This document shows positions 8,584 to 16,446 of a stretch of DNA of 64,000 bases, piece after piece. The stretch comes from Methylomicrobium lacus LW14 (lineage in GTDB: Bacteria; Pseudomonadota; Gammaproteobacteria; Methylococcales; Methylomonadaceae). The translations under genes and the position numbers were made by a program. Location: positions 868,001-932,000 of the forward strand of contig NZ_AZUN01000001.1 in NCBI RefSeq assembly GCF_000527095.1. The letters are read 5' to 3'. Each line of letters opens with the position of its first letter. Position 1 is the stretch's first letter. Under the pieces are notes generated by a model that saw only the letters and a list, made by a program, of their open reading frames with translations, had not been told where the DNA came from and did no database searches.

Positions 8584-9592
8584 ACCACAGCTCCAGCGCT
8601 TTTTGCGTATTCAGTTGTTTTTGCGGCTCGGTCAACTGTGTCCAGGCCGACGGATAGAGTAGGCTGCGGTGCAGGAAGTCGAACAGCAAAAAGTGCCGCC
8701 GGTAGATGCGTTGCTGGCGATGCGGCAGGATCGGATGGAACAGGCCGTGGCGTGAAAACAGGTGCAAAGGGCTTTTGCGCAGCCAGAGCCAGGAGCCCAT
8801 TTCGAGCGTCAACGGCAGGAACAGGCGGTCATCAGGCGCCTGTTCGGCAAATTGATCGAACAGATAATCCCATAAATCGCCGTTGATCAGATATTCGGTG
8901 CAGGTCGGCTCGATCTTGTAAATATGGTAGGGGTAGCAGCGGTCGAAATTTTCCTTTAGCGCGAACATTTCGGCCAGATGGCTGAACGGCGTCTTGCGCG
9001 AGGCATAGGGAAACCAGAGGCGGTCGCGGATACCGAAACCGGAATGCAAATCCACCGCAATCGATAAGCGCGAACCGAAAAGATGTTTTTCGACGACGCG
9101 GCACAGCGCCTGCGCTTCCTGTTCCATTTCGCCTTCAATGCCGCGGTACCAGGGCAGGCGGGGGCTGATCCGGTGGCCGCAATACAGCTTGGTGGCGCCT
9201 TCGCTATCGACGGGCGCATTGCGCATCAGATCGACGCCGTTGCCGTTCGCGCGTGTGCCGACATGGACCCCGACCGGATTGACCAACGGCATGAAGATCA
9301 GCCGCGATTTTTGCAGCCGGCCGGCAAATTCTTCATCCCAGTCGAGTAGACGGCTGATCGTCCGCATCAACGATAGAATCACTTCCGAACCGATTTTTTC
9401 GAGCCCGTGCACGCCGCCGAAAAACGCCAGTGTCGGCGCATCGGGCTGATTGGATCCGAGCGTGATGCAATGAATCGGGAATGGGTGTTTCTTGTACGGA
9501 ATGCGCGCGACGATTTCGCATTGCGCGCGGCTGCCGAATTGTTTGATGATGCGCTCGAGTTGGTCGAGCTCCGGTAAGTGAATATCTGCCAT
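8576..9592 (-). CDS. M14-type zinc peptidase / succinylglutamate desuccinylase-like protein
   Basis: This 338-residue protein belongs to the M14 carboxypeptidase fold in the AstE/aspartoacylase branch. Zinc ligands are visible as HGLE (His62, Glu65) and His183 in AVDLHSGFG. NGNGVDLMRN near 116-125 matches the substrate-carboxylate Asn-Arg motif, and LTLEMGS near residue 262 gives the likely catalytic Glu. Family members cleave amide bonds of small acylated amino acids or peptides; the substrate here is unknown. It forms a two-gene unit with the downstream alpha/beta hydrolase, which suggests sequential action on one ester- or amide-bearing compound. No signal peptide is seen, so it is probably cytoplasmic. 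Confidence 0.78.
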   Translation of the reverse strand: MADIHLPELDQLERIIKQFGSRAQCEIVARIPYKKHPFPIHCITLGSNQPDAPTLAFFGGVHGLEKIGSEVILSLMRTISRLLDWDEEFAGRLQKSRLIFMPLVNPVGVHVGTRANGNGVDLMRNAPVDSEGATKLYCGHRISPRLPWYRGIEGEMEQEAQALCRVVEKHLFGSRLSIAVDLHSGFGIRDRLWFPYASRKTPFSHLAEMFALKENFDRCYPYHIYKIEPTCTEYLINGDLWDYLFDQFAEQAPDDRLFLPLTLEMGSWLWLRKSPLHLFSRHGLFHPILPHRQQRIYRRHFLLFDFLHRSLLYPSAWTQLTEPQKQLNTQKALELWYA

Positions 9593-9744
9593 GATGAGGG
9601 TTATTCCCGTGGTGAATTGAGCGCAACCGCTTTGATTGGGATGGCGAGTGCGGCGCCGGTCAAAGCGATTTTACTCAAACTTGCTTTGCAATGACAGCAG
9701 GCTGTGGCGTCATTTTGCTGGGGGTGGTTTTCCGGCTAAAACGG

Positions 9745-10533
9745 TCACAAGATTTGCACGCGCCAGGGTCGCCGCAAGGGTTCGGTCGATGCGACGGCGG
9801 TCTCGATCAGGCTTTTGGCTTCGCCGCTGACCGCGTTGCGGGTTTTGCCTTCACCGTCGATCACCGGCAGAAAGTCGAGTCTGACTTCGATCGTTTCGAG
9901 CGCCAGCATCCTGAACAAATGCGCGAGAAATTCGTCATCGCCGATGAAGGGCGCGGATTCCTTCGCCGCATGCAAATAACGAATCGCCGCCGGTTGAATT
10001 ACGGCTTGGGTCAACAGGGCGGGCTGGAACAGGGAGGCGTGAAAATCGAGTACTTCGCTTCCGTTAGTGGTGGTTCCTTCCGGAAACACCAGGATATTGC
10101 CGTTCTGGCGCAATTGCCAGGCCATCAACTCGGTGGTTTGCAGGATCTGCTTCTTATCGCCCCGGCGGATAAAAACGGTGCCAGCCTGTTTTGACAAATA
10201 ACCGATCAGCGGCCAGCTTGCAATGTCGCTCTTCGCGGCGAAACAGCCCGGCGCAAACTGGCCCAGGACGATGATGTCCAGCCAGGAAATGTGGTTGCTG
10301 ACGATGAAGGCCGGGCGCCGGGCGACATGGCCTTGCTTGATCACCTTCAGATTCAGGGTGCGGCTAAAAGAGCGCAGCCAGCGTATTTTGATTTGGTCCC
10401 TGAGATGTTTGGCCTTGACCTGCGGCAGCATCAAGCCGATCGCCGGGAAAAGTCCCCCGGCAATCAAAAATCCCGCCAAGAACAACAGGGCCAGGCGAAA
10501 CGCTCTAGAGTACTGCCGAATTTTCGCTTTCAT
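9745..10533 (-). CDS. olsA: lyso-ornithine lipid O-acyltransferase (1-acylglycerol-3-phosphate acyltransferase family)
   Basis: This 262-residue membrane-bound acyltransferase carries the PlsC-type motifs HISWLD (HX4D, residues 81-86 from the chosen ATG) and FPEGTT (about 150-155). A hydrophobic N-terminus (LALLFLAGFLIAGGLFPAIG) anchors it in the inner membrane. Alone it could be a general PlsC. Its position directly behind an OlsB-like gene, with the reading frames overlapping, points to OlsA, which adds the second fatty acid to lyso-ornithine lipid. The ATG at 10533 is preferred over a TTG six bases upstream. No strong Shine-Dalgarno sequence is seen, consistent with translational coupling to olsB. 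Confidence 0.78.
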   Translation of the reverse strand: MKAKIRQYSRAFRLALLFLAGFLIAGGLFPAIGLMLPQVKAKHLRDQIKIRWLRSFSRTLNLKVIKQGHVARRPAFIVSNHISWLDIIVLGQFAPGCFAAKSDIASWPLIGYLSKQAGTVFIRRGDKKQILQTTELMAWQLRQNGNILVFPEGTTTNGSEVLDFHASLFQPALLTQAVIQPAAIRYLHAAKESAPFIGDDEFLAHLFRMLALETIEVRLDFLPVIDGEGKTRNAVSGEAKSLIETAVASTEPLRRPWRVQIL

Positions 10534-11296
10534 TGGCAACTTGATTGTCTTTCAGGTAATGCTTGCTGTAACGTTGTTCCAATTGTTCGAGCGGCATCAG
10601 CATCAAGAGGTCGATGCAGTTGAAGTCTTCGTCCCAGAACGGTTCGCCGCACACCAGCGCGCCGAAACGCAGATAAGCCTTCAACAGCGGCGGAATGCCG
10701 GACTCGTCGCGTTGGCAGCGCAAATGCTCGGGCACCTGAATGGTCGGCGTGGTTCTCAATGCCGTCGGCGCGAGGTTTTTCTGATCGATATGGCGAAAGA
10801 TCGCATCGAGCGCATAACCGCTCGGGCCTGGCGTGATGCTGGCGCAGCCGAGCAGATATTGATAACCGCCTTCGATCGCATATTGCGCGAGCGCCGACCA
10901 CAGGGTCGTCAATACCGCGCCGCCGCGGTAATCGGGATCGACGCAGGTGCGGCCGATTTCGAGAAAACGGCCGGGCAGGGCCATGATCTTGCTCAGGTCG
11001 AATTCCGCCTCGGAATAAAAGCGGCCGAGCACATTGGCCTGTTCATGATTCAACAGGCGCGTATAGCCGGCGATTTTGCGCTTCTGATTGTCATAGACAA
11101 TCAAATGATCGCAATACGCATCGATTTCGTCATAATCCAGCTCTTCGGAGGCAGACTTCAGTTTGGCGCCCATTTCCCTGGCGAAGACCCGGTAGCGGAG
11201 TTCTTGCGCGGCTTTGATCATGGCTTCCGAATCAGCGATAAAGCTGCTGAAGCGTTTGGCGGCTGGCTGGGTGGTCTCTGGATTGAGGTTTTTCAT
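10505..11296 (-). CDS. olsB: L-ornithine N-alpha-acyltransferase (OlsB-like, GNAT fold)
   Basis: OlsB transfers a 3-hydroxyacyl chain from ACP to ornithine, the first step of ornithine-lipid synthesis. The 263-residue sequence shows the family hallmarks: ELRYRVFAREMGAKL near the start, DYDEIDAYCDHLIVYD, GRFLEIGRTCVDPDYRGGAV, LLGCASI and PPLLKAYLRFGALVCGEP. The start at 11296 begins MKNLNPETTQ; the frame is open further upstream but that part looks non-coding. The 3' end overlaps the olsA gene by 29 bp. Phosphorus-free ornithine lipids can replace phospholipids when phosphate is scarce, but no Pho box was identified here. Confidence 0.85.
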   Translation of the reverse strand: MKNLNPETTQPAAKRFSSFIADSEAMIKAAQELRYRVFAREMGAKLKSASEELDYDEIDAYCDHLIVYDNQKRKIAGYTRLLNHEQANVLGRFYSEAEFDLSKIMALPGRFLEIGRTCVDPDYRGGAVLTTLWSALAQYAIEGGYQYLLGCASITPGPSGYALDAIFRHIDQKNLAPTALRTTPTIQVPEHLRCQRDESGIPPLLKAYLRFGALVCGEPFWDEDFNCIDLLMLMPLEQLEQRYSKHYLKDNQVANESENSAVL

Positions 11297-11649
11297 CGGC
11301 TGCTCTTGAGTGATAAAAGATGCCGATAAGTTACGGGAGCAAGATGTCATTTCCGCGACAGATGCGTTAATGCTCGATGACAAACGGGTGACGCTTTGAT
11401 GACAAGGCCATGGCAGGGAGACAGTCATTCCGCCAACTCAATCCAAACCGGTATTTTCATCGTTTTGTAAAACGATTGACGCCATTTTGTCATTTTCGTT
11501 TTTTAAAATGAGCGAAGTGGGTAACTCTCGGATTACCTAATCGCGACGGTTGGCATCAGCTCGCATCGCTTCGCACAGCATCCTTGAACATTCCCTAACC
11601 GTCGTTGCCGACTAGCACGGCGACTTGTCATCATTGCCTCAATGCCTTC
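11297..11649. other. divergent promoter region between olsB and the propeller gene
   Basis: This gap of about 350 bp separates divergent genes. The middle part (11460-11520) is AT-rich and contains TTGACG at about 11476, a possible -35 box for the plus-strand gene, but the matching -10 box is poor. Short TGATGACAA and ATGACAAAC repeats occur near 11377-11407. No RNA gene was recognised. Confidence 0.4.
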
Positions 11650-13380
11650 ATGAGATTTGCACCGGTTTATGTACAGACAGCCCTGGTTATCAGTGCGGCT
11701 CTGTTCTTGTCGAATTATCAAATACCGGGATTTGCGACTGAGCACGAGCCCGAACAGGTCGTCCTGACCTCATTGTTCCCAACCCCCGGTCTCCCGCAGG
11801 CCACTTTCGAGCAGACTATCATCGCTTCGCCGTTACTCGATCAATCCCAAGGTAGGCCGTTGATCGTCGTTCCGTCTTCCGACGGCATCATCGCGATGCT
11901 GGATGCTGAAACCGGCGCGCTGGACTGGAAGTTGGAGGCGCCGGCGCCTGAAGGACAGCAGGTTGAACTGGTATCGACGCCGGTGCTTGTCGGCGATAAG
12001 CTGATTATCGTCTATCAATGCCTCGATCATGGCGTGCGCGTGAGCCATCGCCTCGCGGTGATCGACATGGCGAACAAGAAGCTGGACCCGGCCTTTCCGG
12101 TGTTGGAGATCGATGCCGAGAAACCGGCGGCCGACGGCCGGTCGCTCGTCAAATTCAATCCTCCGACCGCTTATTCGCACGCGGCTTTGAAACATGCCGC
12201 CAAAAAAGACGGCGGCCTCGGCAGCGTTTACGCGGCTTTCGGCAATGCCGGCGATACCCAGCCCTTTCACGGCTGGCTATTTGAAATCGACCTGGACGCC
12301 TGGAGGCAACACGGCCCAAAACGGGCGATGAGATCGACATTGCTGACGACGCCGGAAGCCGAATGCCCGGTCACGATGGAGTACGGCACCCAGGAAATGA
12401 TCTGCGGCGGCGGCATCTGGACGCCGCCCGGACCGCAAATCTATCCTGTAGGCGACAGTTATCAAATCTTCGTGCCGACCGGCAATGGTCAGGTGGATTT
12501 ATCCCGGCGCGATTATGCGAATGCGCTGATGCGGCTGAAACCCGGACTCGAATTCGATGCCGGCTGCGCTGCCGAGCTTTGTGCGGCTTTCGATCCGGTC
12601 AATCCGGACAAGGCCTGCATGGCGTCCTGCAAGAATTTGTTCATCCCGCGTCTGGCGGAACACAATGCGCCTTTGAAGCCCGCAAACGGGGAATGCGACA
12701 ATAAAAGCTATGCAGAATGCCTGGCCTGGATGGATTATGATCTCGGCGCGAATGCCCCGGTCATGGCGACCTTGCGGGACGGCCGCTCGGTGCTGGTGCA
12801 GGCGGGCAAGGACGGTTCCGTATCCTTACTGGATGCGGAGCAGCTAGGCACGCAATTTGACCGTCTGCAAATCGCCGAAATCTGCGGCACGGCGGAGGAT
12901 CCCTGCAAGATGCCATGGGCGGGCATGATCGTGACGCAGCCGGCGCTGAGTTATGTGGAGGGTGAACCGGTCGTGATGATTCCGACCTTTATGCCGGACC
13001 ACACCCATCCGGCCGGTTTGGTCGCGTTGAAGATCGCGCTCGAAAACGGCGCGCCGAAATTCAGGCGTTTCTGGCAATTCCCCGATCCTGCCAGCGCGGA
13101 AGCGAAACAGGTTTTCCGCTCCCATCCCTCGCTGCCGGTGCTTTCGAAGCTCGGCAAGGCCGGCGATGAGGCGGTCTGGATCATCGATATCGGCATGCAG
13201 GGAACGATTTACGGCATTCGCGTCAGGGACGGCAAGTTGCTGGTCAAGACGTTGATGCAGGGCACCGGCCGACCGTTGTCCGCGCCGGTGATCGATCATG
13301 ACGCGCTCTATGCGGCTTCAAGCCTGCCAGCTACCCACCAGGCCATCCTGGAAGGCTTTAAAATCGAGGTGATGCCCTAG
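11650..13380 (+). CDS. secreted quinoprotein-like beta-propeller protein
   Basis: This 576-residue protein begins with a signal peptide (hydrophobic ALVISAALFLS around residues 10-20). The body resembles PQQ-type beta-propellers: IVVPSSDGIIAMLDAETGALDWKLEAP is a classical blade with the GALDW tryptophan-docking style, and LVQAGKDGSVSLLDAEQLG is another (each quoted in part). The central part is cysteine-rich, with about a dozen Cys residues between residues 230 and 430 in pairs such as ELCAAF, ACMASC and EDPCKMP. These are probably disulfides, since no CXXCH heme motif is present. A PQQ-binding active site is not evident, so enzyme activity is uncertain. The ATG at 11650 lacks a clear Shine-Dalgarno sequence. 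Confidence 0.62.
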   Translation: MRFAPVYVQTALVISAALFLSNYQIPGFATEHEPEQVVLTSLFPTPGLPQATFEQTIIASPLLDQSQGRPLIVVPSSDGIIAMLDAETGALDWKLEAPAPEGQQVELVSTPVLVGDKLIIVYQCLDHGVRVSHRLAVIDMANKKLDPAFPVLEIDAEKPAADGRSLVKFNPPTAYSHAALKHAAKKDGGLGSVYAAFGNAGDTQPFHGWLFEIDLDAWRQHGPKRAMRSTLLTTPEAECPVTMEYGTQEMICGGGIWTPPGPQIYPVGDSYQIFVPTGNGQVDLSRRDYANALMRLKPGLEFDAGCAAELCAAFDPVNPDKACMASCKNLFIPRLAEHNAPLKPANGECDNKSYAECLAWMDYDLGANAPVMATLRDGRSVLVQAGKDGSVSLLDAEQLGTQFDRLQIAEICGTAEDPCKMPWAGMIVTQPALSYVEGEPVVMIPTFMPDHTHPAGLVALKIALENGAPKFRRFWQFPDPASAEAKQVFRSHPSLPVLSKLGKAGDEAVWIIDIGMQGTIYGIRVRDGKLLVKTLMQGTGRPLSAPVIDHDALYAASSLPATHQAILEGFKIEVMP

Positions 13381-13390
13381 CGGGCGACAG

Positions 13391-13837
13391 TTAACGGTTT
13401 TGCTTTTCCAGCGCTTGCTCTCTGCCGATCAATCCGGCAATGTCCCGCAACTGTTCGGTGGTCAACTCGATCAGATCATCCGCGGTGATGATGCCTGCCA
13501 GCGCGCCGTTTTGATCGACCACCGGCAGTCTCCGGATGCCTTTTTGACGCATCAGTTTGATCGCGTCGAATAGGCTGTCGTCTTCGCGCGCGAGCACCAG
13601 GCCGCGGCACATCAGATCGCCCACCGTAACCGAATCGATCGCAATCTCCTTCGCGATCAATTCGATCACAATGTCCCTGTCCGTCACGATGCCGACCGGG
13701 TAGCGCACGCCGTTGCGTTCTTCCACGATGATCACATCGCCTGCGTGATATTCGCGCATCAGTTTGGCGGCTTCGAGAATGCTGTCGTCTTTGGCGGCAA
13801 CCAACACTTCACGATTGCATAGGGTTTTAAGAGTCAT
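13391..13837 (-). CDS. CBS-domain protein
   Basis: This 148-residue protein consists of two CBS motifs. The first runs from KDDSILEAAKLMREYHAGDV to GIVTDRDIVIELI and the second from VLAREDDSLFDAIKLM to GIITADDLIELTTEQL. Stand-alone CBS pairs bind adenosine nucleotides and usually act as energy or redox sensors; the partner here is unknown. The ATG at 13837 is supported by AAGGA 7 nt upstream on the minus strand, so the longer open frame to 13894 is not used. It is convergent with the propeller gene, with only 10 bp between stop codons. Confidence 0.87.
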   Translation of the reverse strand: MTLKTLCNREVLVAAKDDSILEAAKLMREYHAGDVIIVEERNGVRYPVGIVTDRDIVIELIAKEIAIDSVTVGDLMCRGLVLAREDDSLFDAIKLMRQKGIRRLPVVDQNGALAGIITADDLIELTTEQLRDIAGLIGREQALEKQNR

Positions 13838-14276
13838 GTCATGTCCTTTTTCATCGTTACGGCAATAGGACTGAGCACGGTGGATTTGATTCAAATTGCG
13901 AACAAGTTAGCAAATTAAATCCGGTGGAAATTCCCTTAACAGCATGTGAAATACTTGTCAAGATAAAGCTTGAAAACTGAACTATTCTAAAGCGGTAGAT
14001 GACTAAAAAGGTAGAAAATTCAGAGCCGGCCATTTTGGGGTGGGGTGCTTTGAGTCTCTACTTGTCAGGGAGTACTACGATGATTCAAGTTTTATCATAG
14101 AAAGCACTGTTTTGGTGCTAAGGAGACCGACAGCTGATCATTAGATTTGAAGTTTTGGCTATTTGTTGTTGTGAATCAGCACGGCAAATGAAGAAATGGC
14201 ATGATAAATGCTAGATAACGGGTGTCAAGTCAACTTTCTTGGCGTTTTCTTTTTAAGGTATTTTAAGGAGACTAAC
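13838..14276. other. 440-bp intergenic region, possible regulatory RNA or leader
   Basis: No gene of normal size is present. The region is AT-rich compared with its surroundings. It holds a small hairpin (AGCAC ... GTGCT near 14104-14119) followed by AGGAGACC and an AT-rich stretch, and ends in the strong Shine-Dalgarno sequence of the 43-codon ORF. A small RNA cannot be excluded. Confidence 0.35.
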
Positions 14277-14408
14277 ATGGCTGCTTTTGTATTTTCCTGT
14301 CTGTTATTGATGCTGATCGAAGTGCATCGGCGTGAGCTGGCGAATCGCCAAAAAAGCATGTCAGCGGCCCGCTGCCGTCCGCAGCAAGAGTGCGGTCGGC
14401 GGCGGTGA
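14277..14408 (+). CDS. possible 43-residue membrane micropeptide
   Basis: The ATG at 14277 is preceded by an excellent Shine-Dalgarno sequence (AAGGAG, 6 nt spacing), better than most starts in this window. The product would begin with one hydrophobic segment (AAFVFSCLLLMLIEV, residues 2-16) followed by a basic, Arg- and Gln-rich tail with two cysteines. I recognise no family. The ORF ends 185 bp upstream of glgC in the same direction, so it could be a leader peptide or an independent small membrane protein. The GC-rich 3' part (14375-14408) may also fold as RNA. Existence as a protein is a guess supported mainly by the ribosome binding site. Confidence 0.4.
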   Translation: MAAFVFSCLLLMLIEVHRRELANRQKSMSAARCRPQQECGRRR

Positions 14409-14593
14409 CATATTCATTATCGAAAGTGTTGTTTTTATGATCCATTATTTCAACTCTCCTCGCCAAACTTCGTTGAGATTGGGGAGGAGGGAAGAACCAT
14501 CCATTCGCCGCTGTCGCCCAATACAGCGAGTCTCGCTTTTCTAATCCTCAAACTGTTCGACTCCGGCGGACAGGTATGGCTGTAAGGATCTCC

Positions 14594-15811
14594 ATGTTCG
14601 ACAAAATCCTGTCCATCATACTCGCCGGCGGCGCCGGTTCCAGGCTGCATCCCTTGACCGCCGAAAGGGCTAAGCCCGCGGTTCCCTTTGGCGGCAAATA
14701 CCGGATCATCGACTTCACGCTATCCAATTGCCTGCATTCCGGGCTGCGGCGCATTCTGGTGCTGACGCAATACAAGTCGCATTCCCTGCAAAAACATTTG
14801 CGCGACGGTTGGTCGATTTTCAATCCGGAAGTTTCCGAGTACATTACCCCGGTTCCCCCGCAGATGCGCACCGGTTCTTCCTGGTATGCAGGCACCGCCG
14901 ATGCGATCCTGCAGAATCTGTATCTGCTCGAACGCAGCAATGCGACCCATGTACTGATTCTGTCCGGCGATCACATTTACCGGATGGATTACGCCGCATT
15001 GTTGCATTTTCACCGCGACCAAAGGGCGGAGCTGACGATTGCCTGCATGCAGGTGCCGCTTGCCGATGCAAGCAGTTTTGGCGTGATGTCGGTCGACTCC
15101 ACGCAGCGCGTTTCAGGCTTTCACGAAAAGCCAGAGCATCCCCAGGCGTTGCCGGACAATCCGGAACAGGCGCTCGTTTCGATGGGCATCTATGTGTTCG
15201 ATATGGATTTACTGTGCCGGGAACTCAAATTCGATCACGCACTGGCCGAATCGAGCCATGATTTCGGCAAGGACATCATTCCGCGCCTGATCGACAAGCA
15301 ACGGGTTTTCGCCTACCGTTTCGGCGGCGAACAAGGGCGGGTGACGCCGGACCGTTATTGGCGCGATGTCGGCACGGTCGATTCCTATTACCTGGCGAAC
15401 ATGGATCTGCTGTTGCCGGTGCCGCCGATCAATCTGTATCAGCCGGACTGGCCGATCCGGACCTATCCCGGCCAATATCCGCCGGCCAGGATGACGCCCG
15501 GCGCCTCCGGGCAGGCCGGCCGGTTCGATAACTCGATGATTTCCGGCGGCGCGGTGATCTGCGGCGGTACGGTCAGGCATTCGATCCTGTCTCCGCAAGT
15601 CCGCGTCGATGACAATGCGCTGGTCGAAGATTCGATTTTGTTCGACGGCGTTCAGGTCGGTGCCGGCGCGGTGTTGAAACGCTGCATCATCGACAAGGAG
15701 GTGCGGGTGCCGCCAGGCGAGAAAATCGGCGGCAACCCGACCGTCGATTCGGCGCGTTTTACGGTTTCGGAAAGCGGCGTGACGGTGGTGCCGAAGGGGT
15801 ATTGCTTTTAG
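14594..15811 (+). CDS. glgC: glucose-1-phosphate adenylyltransferase
   Basis: GlgC makes ADP-glucose from glucose-1-phosphate and ATP, the committed step of bacterial glycogen synthesis. Of the 405 residues, the N-terminal nucleotidyltransferase motif ILAGGAGSRLHPLT is at about 9-22, with AKPAVPFGGKYRIIDF next. The binding loop FHEKPE and the catalytic region GDHIYRMDY follow. The C-terminal third is a left-handed beta-helix (SGGAVICGGTVRHSILS, VEDSILFDGVQVG) used for allosteric control by sugar phosphates. The ATG at 14594 has TAAGGA about 6 nt upstream and is preferred over the ATG at 14576. No other glycogen gene is adjacent. Confidence 0.95.
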   Translation: MFDKILSIILAGGAGSRLHPLTAERAKPAVPFGGKYRIIDFTLSNCLHSGLRRILVLTQYKSHSLQKHLRDGWSIFNPEVSEYITPVPPQMRTGSSWYAGTADAILQNLYLLERSNATHVLILSGDHIYRMDYAALLHFHRDQRAELTIACMQVPLADASSFGVMSVDSTQRVSGFHEKPEHPQALPDNPEQALVSMGIYVFDMDLLCRELKFDHALAESSHDFGKDIIPRLIDKQRVFAYRFGGEQGRVTPDRYWRDVGTVDSYYLANMDLLLPVPPINLYQPDWPIRTYPGQYPPARMTPGASGQAGRFDNSMISGGAVICGGTVRHSILSPQVRVDDNALVEDSILFDGVQVGAGAVLKRCIIDKEVRVPPGEKIGGNPTVDSARFTVSESGVTVVPKGYCF

Positions 15812-15892
15812 CCCGGCTCGGTTCGGGGCGGGGGATAGGCTGAGGATGGACCGGCGCGAGGCAGCCCATCCCGGCAAATTTGTATTTTTCGA

Positions 15893-16321
15893 TTAACGCT
15901 GCAAGTTATAGAGCACGTCGTTCGCCTTATCTTTCGCGTCTTCTTTCTTGACCGCGCCTTGCTGCGATCTTTCCTGGCCGAATTTGGAAATCATATCTTC
16001 CCAACTCGAATATTGCTCATAGCCTTTGAAACCGGCATTCTTGCGCTGCTGATAGACTTCTCTGCCCATATCGATGATTTCGAGCGGGGTTTTGCCGTCA
16101 ATCGCTTCCAAAAATCCGGCGTCGGCCTTTTGTGAGTCGCGGATGGTCCAGAATGACACTTCGAATTCGATGCGCTTTTCGGCCGGCAACCTTTCCTTCA
16201 AGACTTTGACCGATTTATAGGCGGTGCGGATGTTGTGGCCATTGACTTTTTCGCTTCTGCCGCAGGCAGATAAAAGGGCACAACTCAGCACAAAAATAAG
16301 GAATACGGAAATTTTTTTCAT
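15893..16321 (-). CDS. small lipoprotein of unknown function
   Basis: This 142-residue protein has a lipoprotein signal: MKKISVFLIFVLSCALLSAC, with Cys20 as the acylated residue in an LSAC lipobox. The Ser-rich junction at +2 (Gly) suggests outer-membrane sorting. The mature part is charged and largely helical (RTAYKSVKVLKERLPAEKR, EIIDMGREVYQQRK), with a Lys/Asp-rich C-terminus. I do not recognise a function. It reads away from the GTPase pair and shares the 125-bp region between 16321 and 16447 with it, so both may be regulated together. Confidence 0.7.
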   Translation of the reverse strand: MKKISVFLIFVLSCALLSACGRSEKVNGHNIRTAYKSVKVLKERLPAEKRIEFEVSFWTIRDSQKADAGFLEAIDGKTPLEIIDMGREVYQQRKNAGFKGYEQYSSWEDMISKFGQERSQQGAVKKEDAKDKANDVLYNLQR

Positions 16322-16446
16322 TAGGCAGCCTCTGTGTGTTACGGATCGGTGTTAAGTAGTTTTTGTTTACTTTTGTAGTGAATATAACGCCTGATCTTCG
16401 AAAAACTCGGTAAAATAATCGGTCATTATAACCCAAGCAAAGTCCT

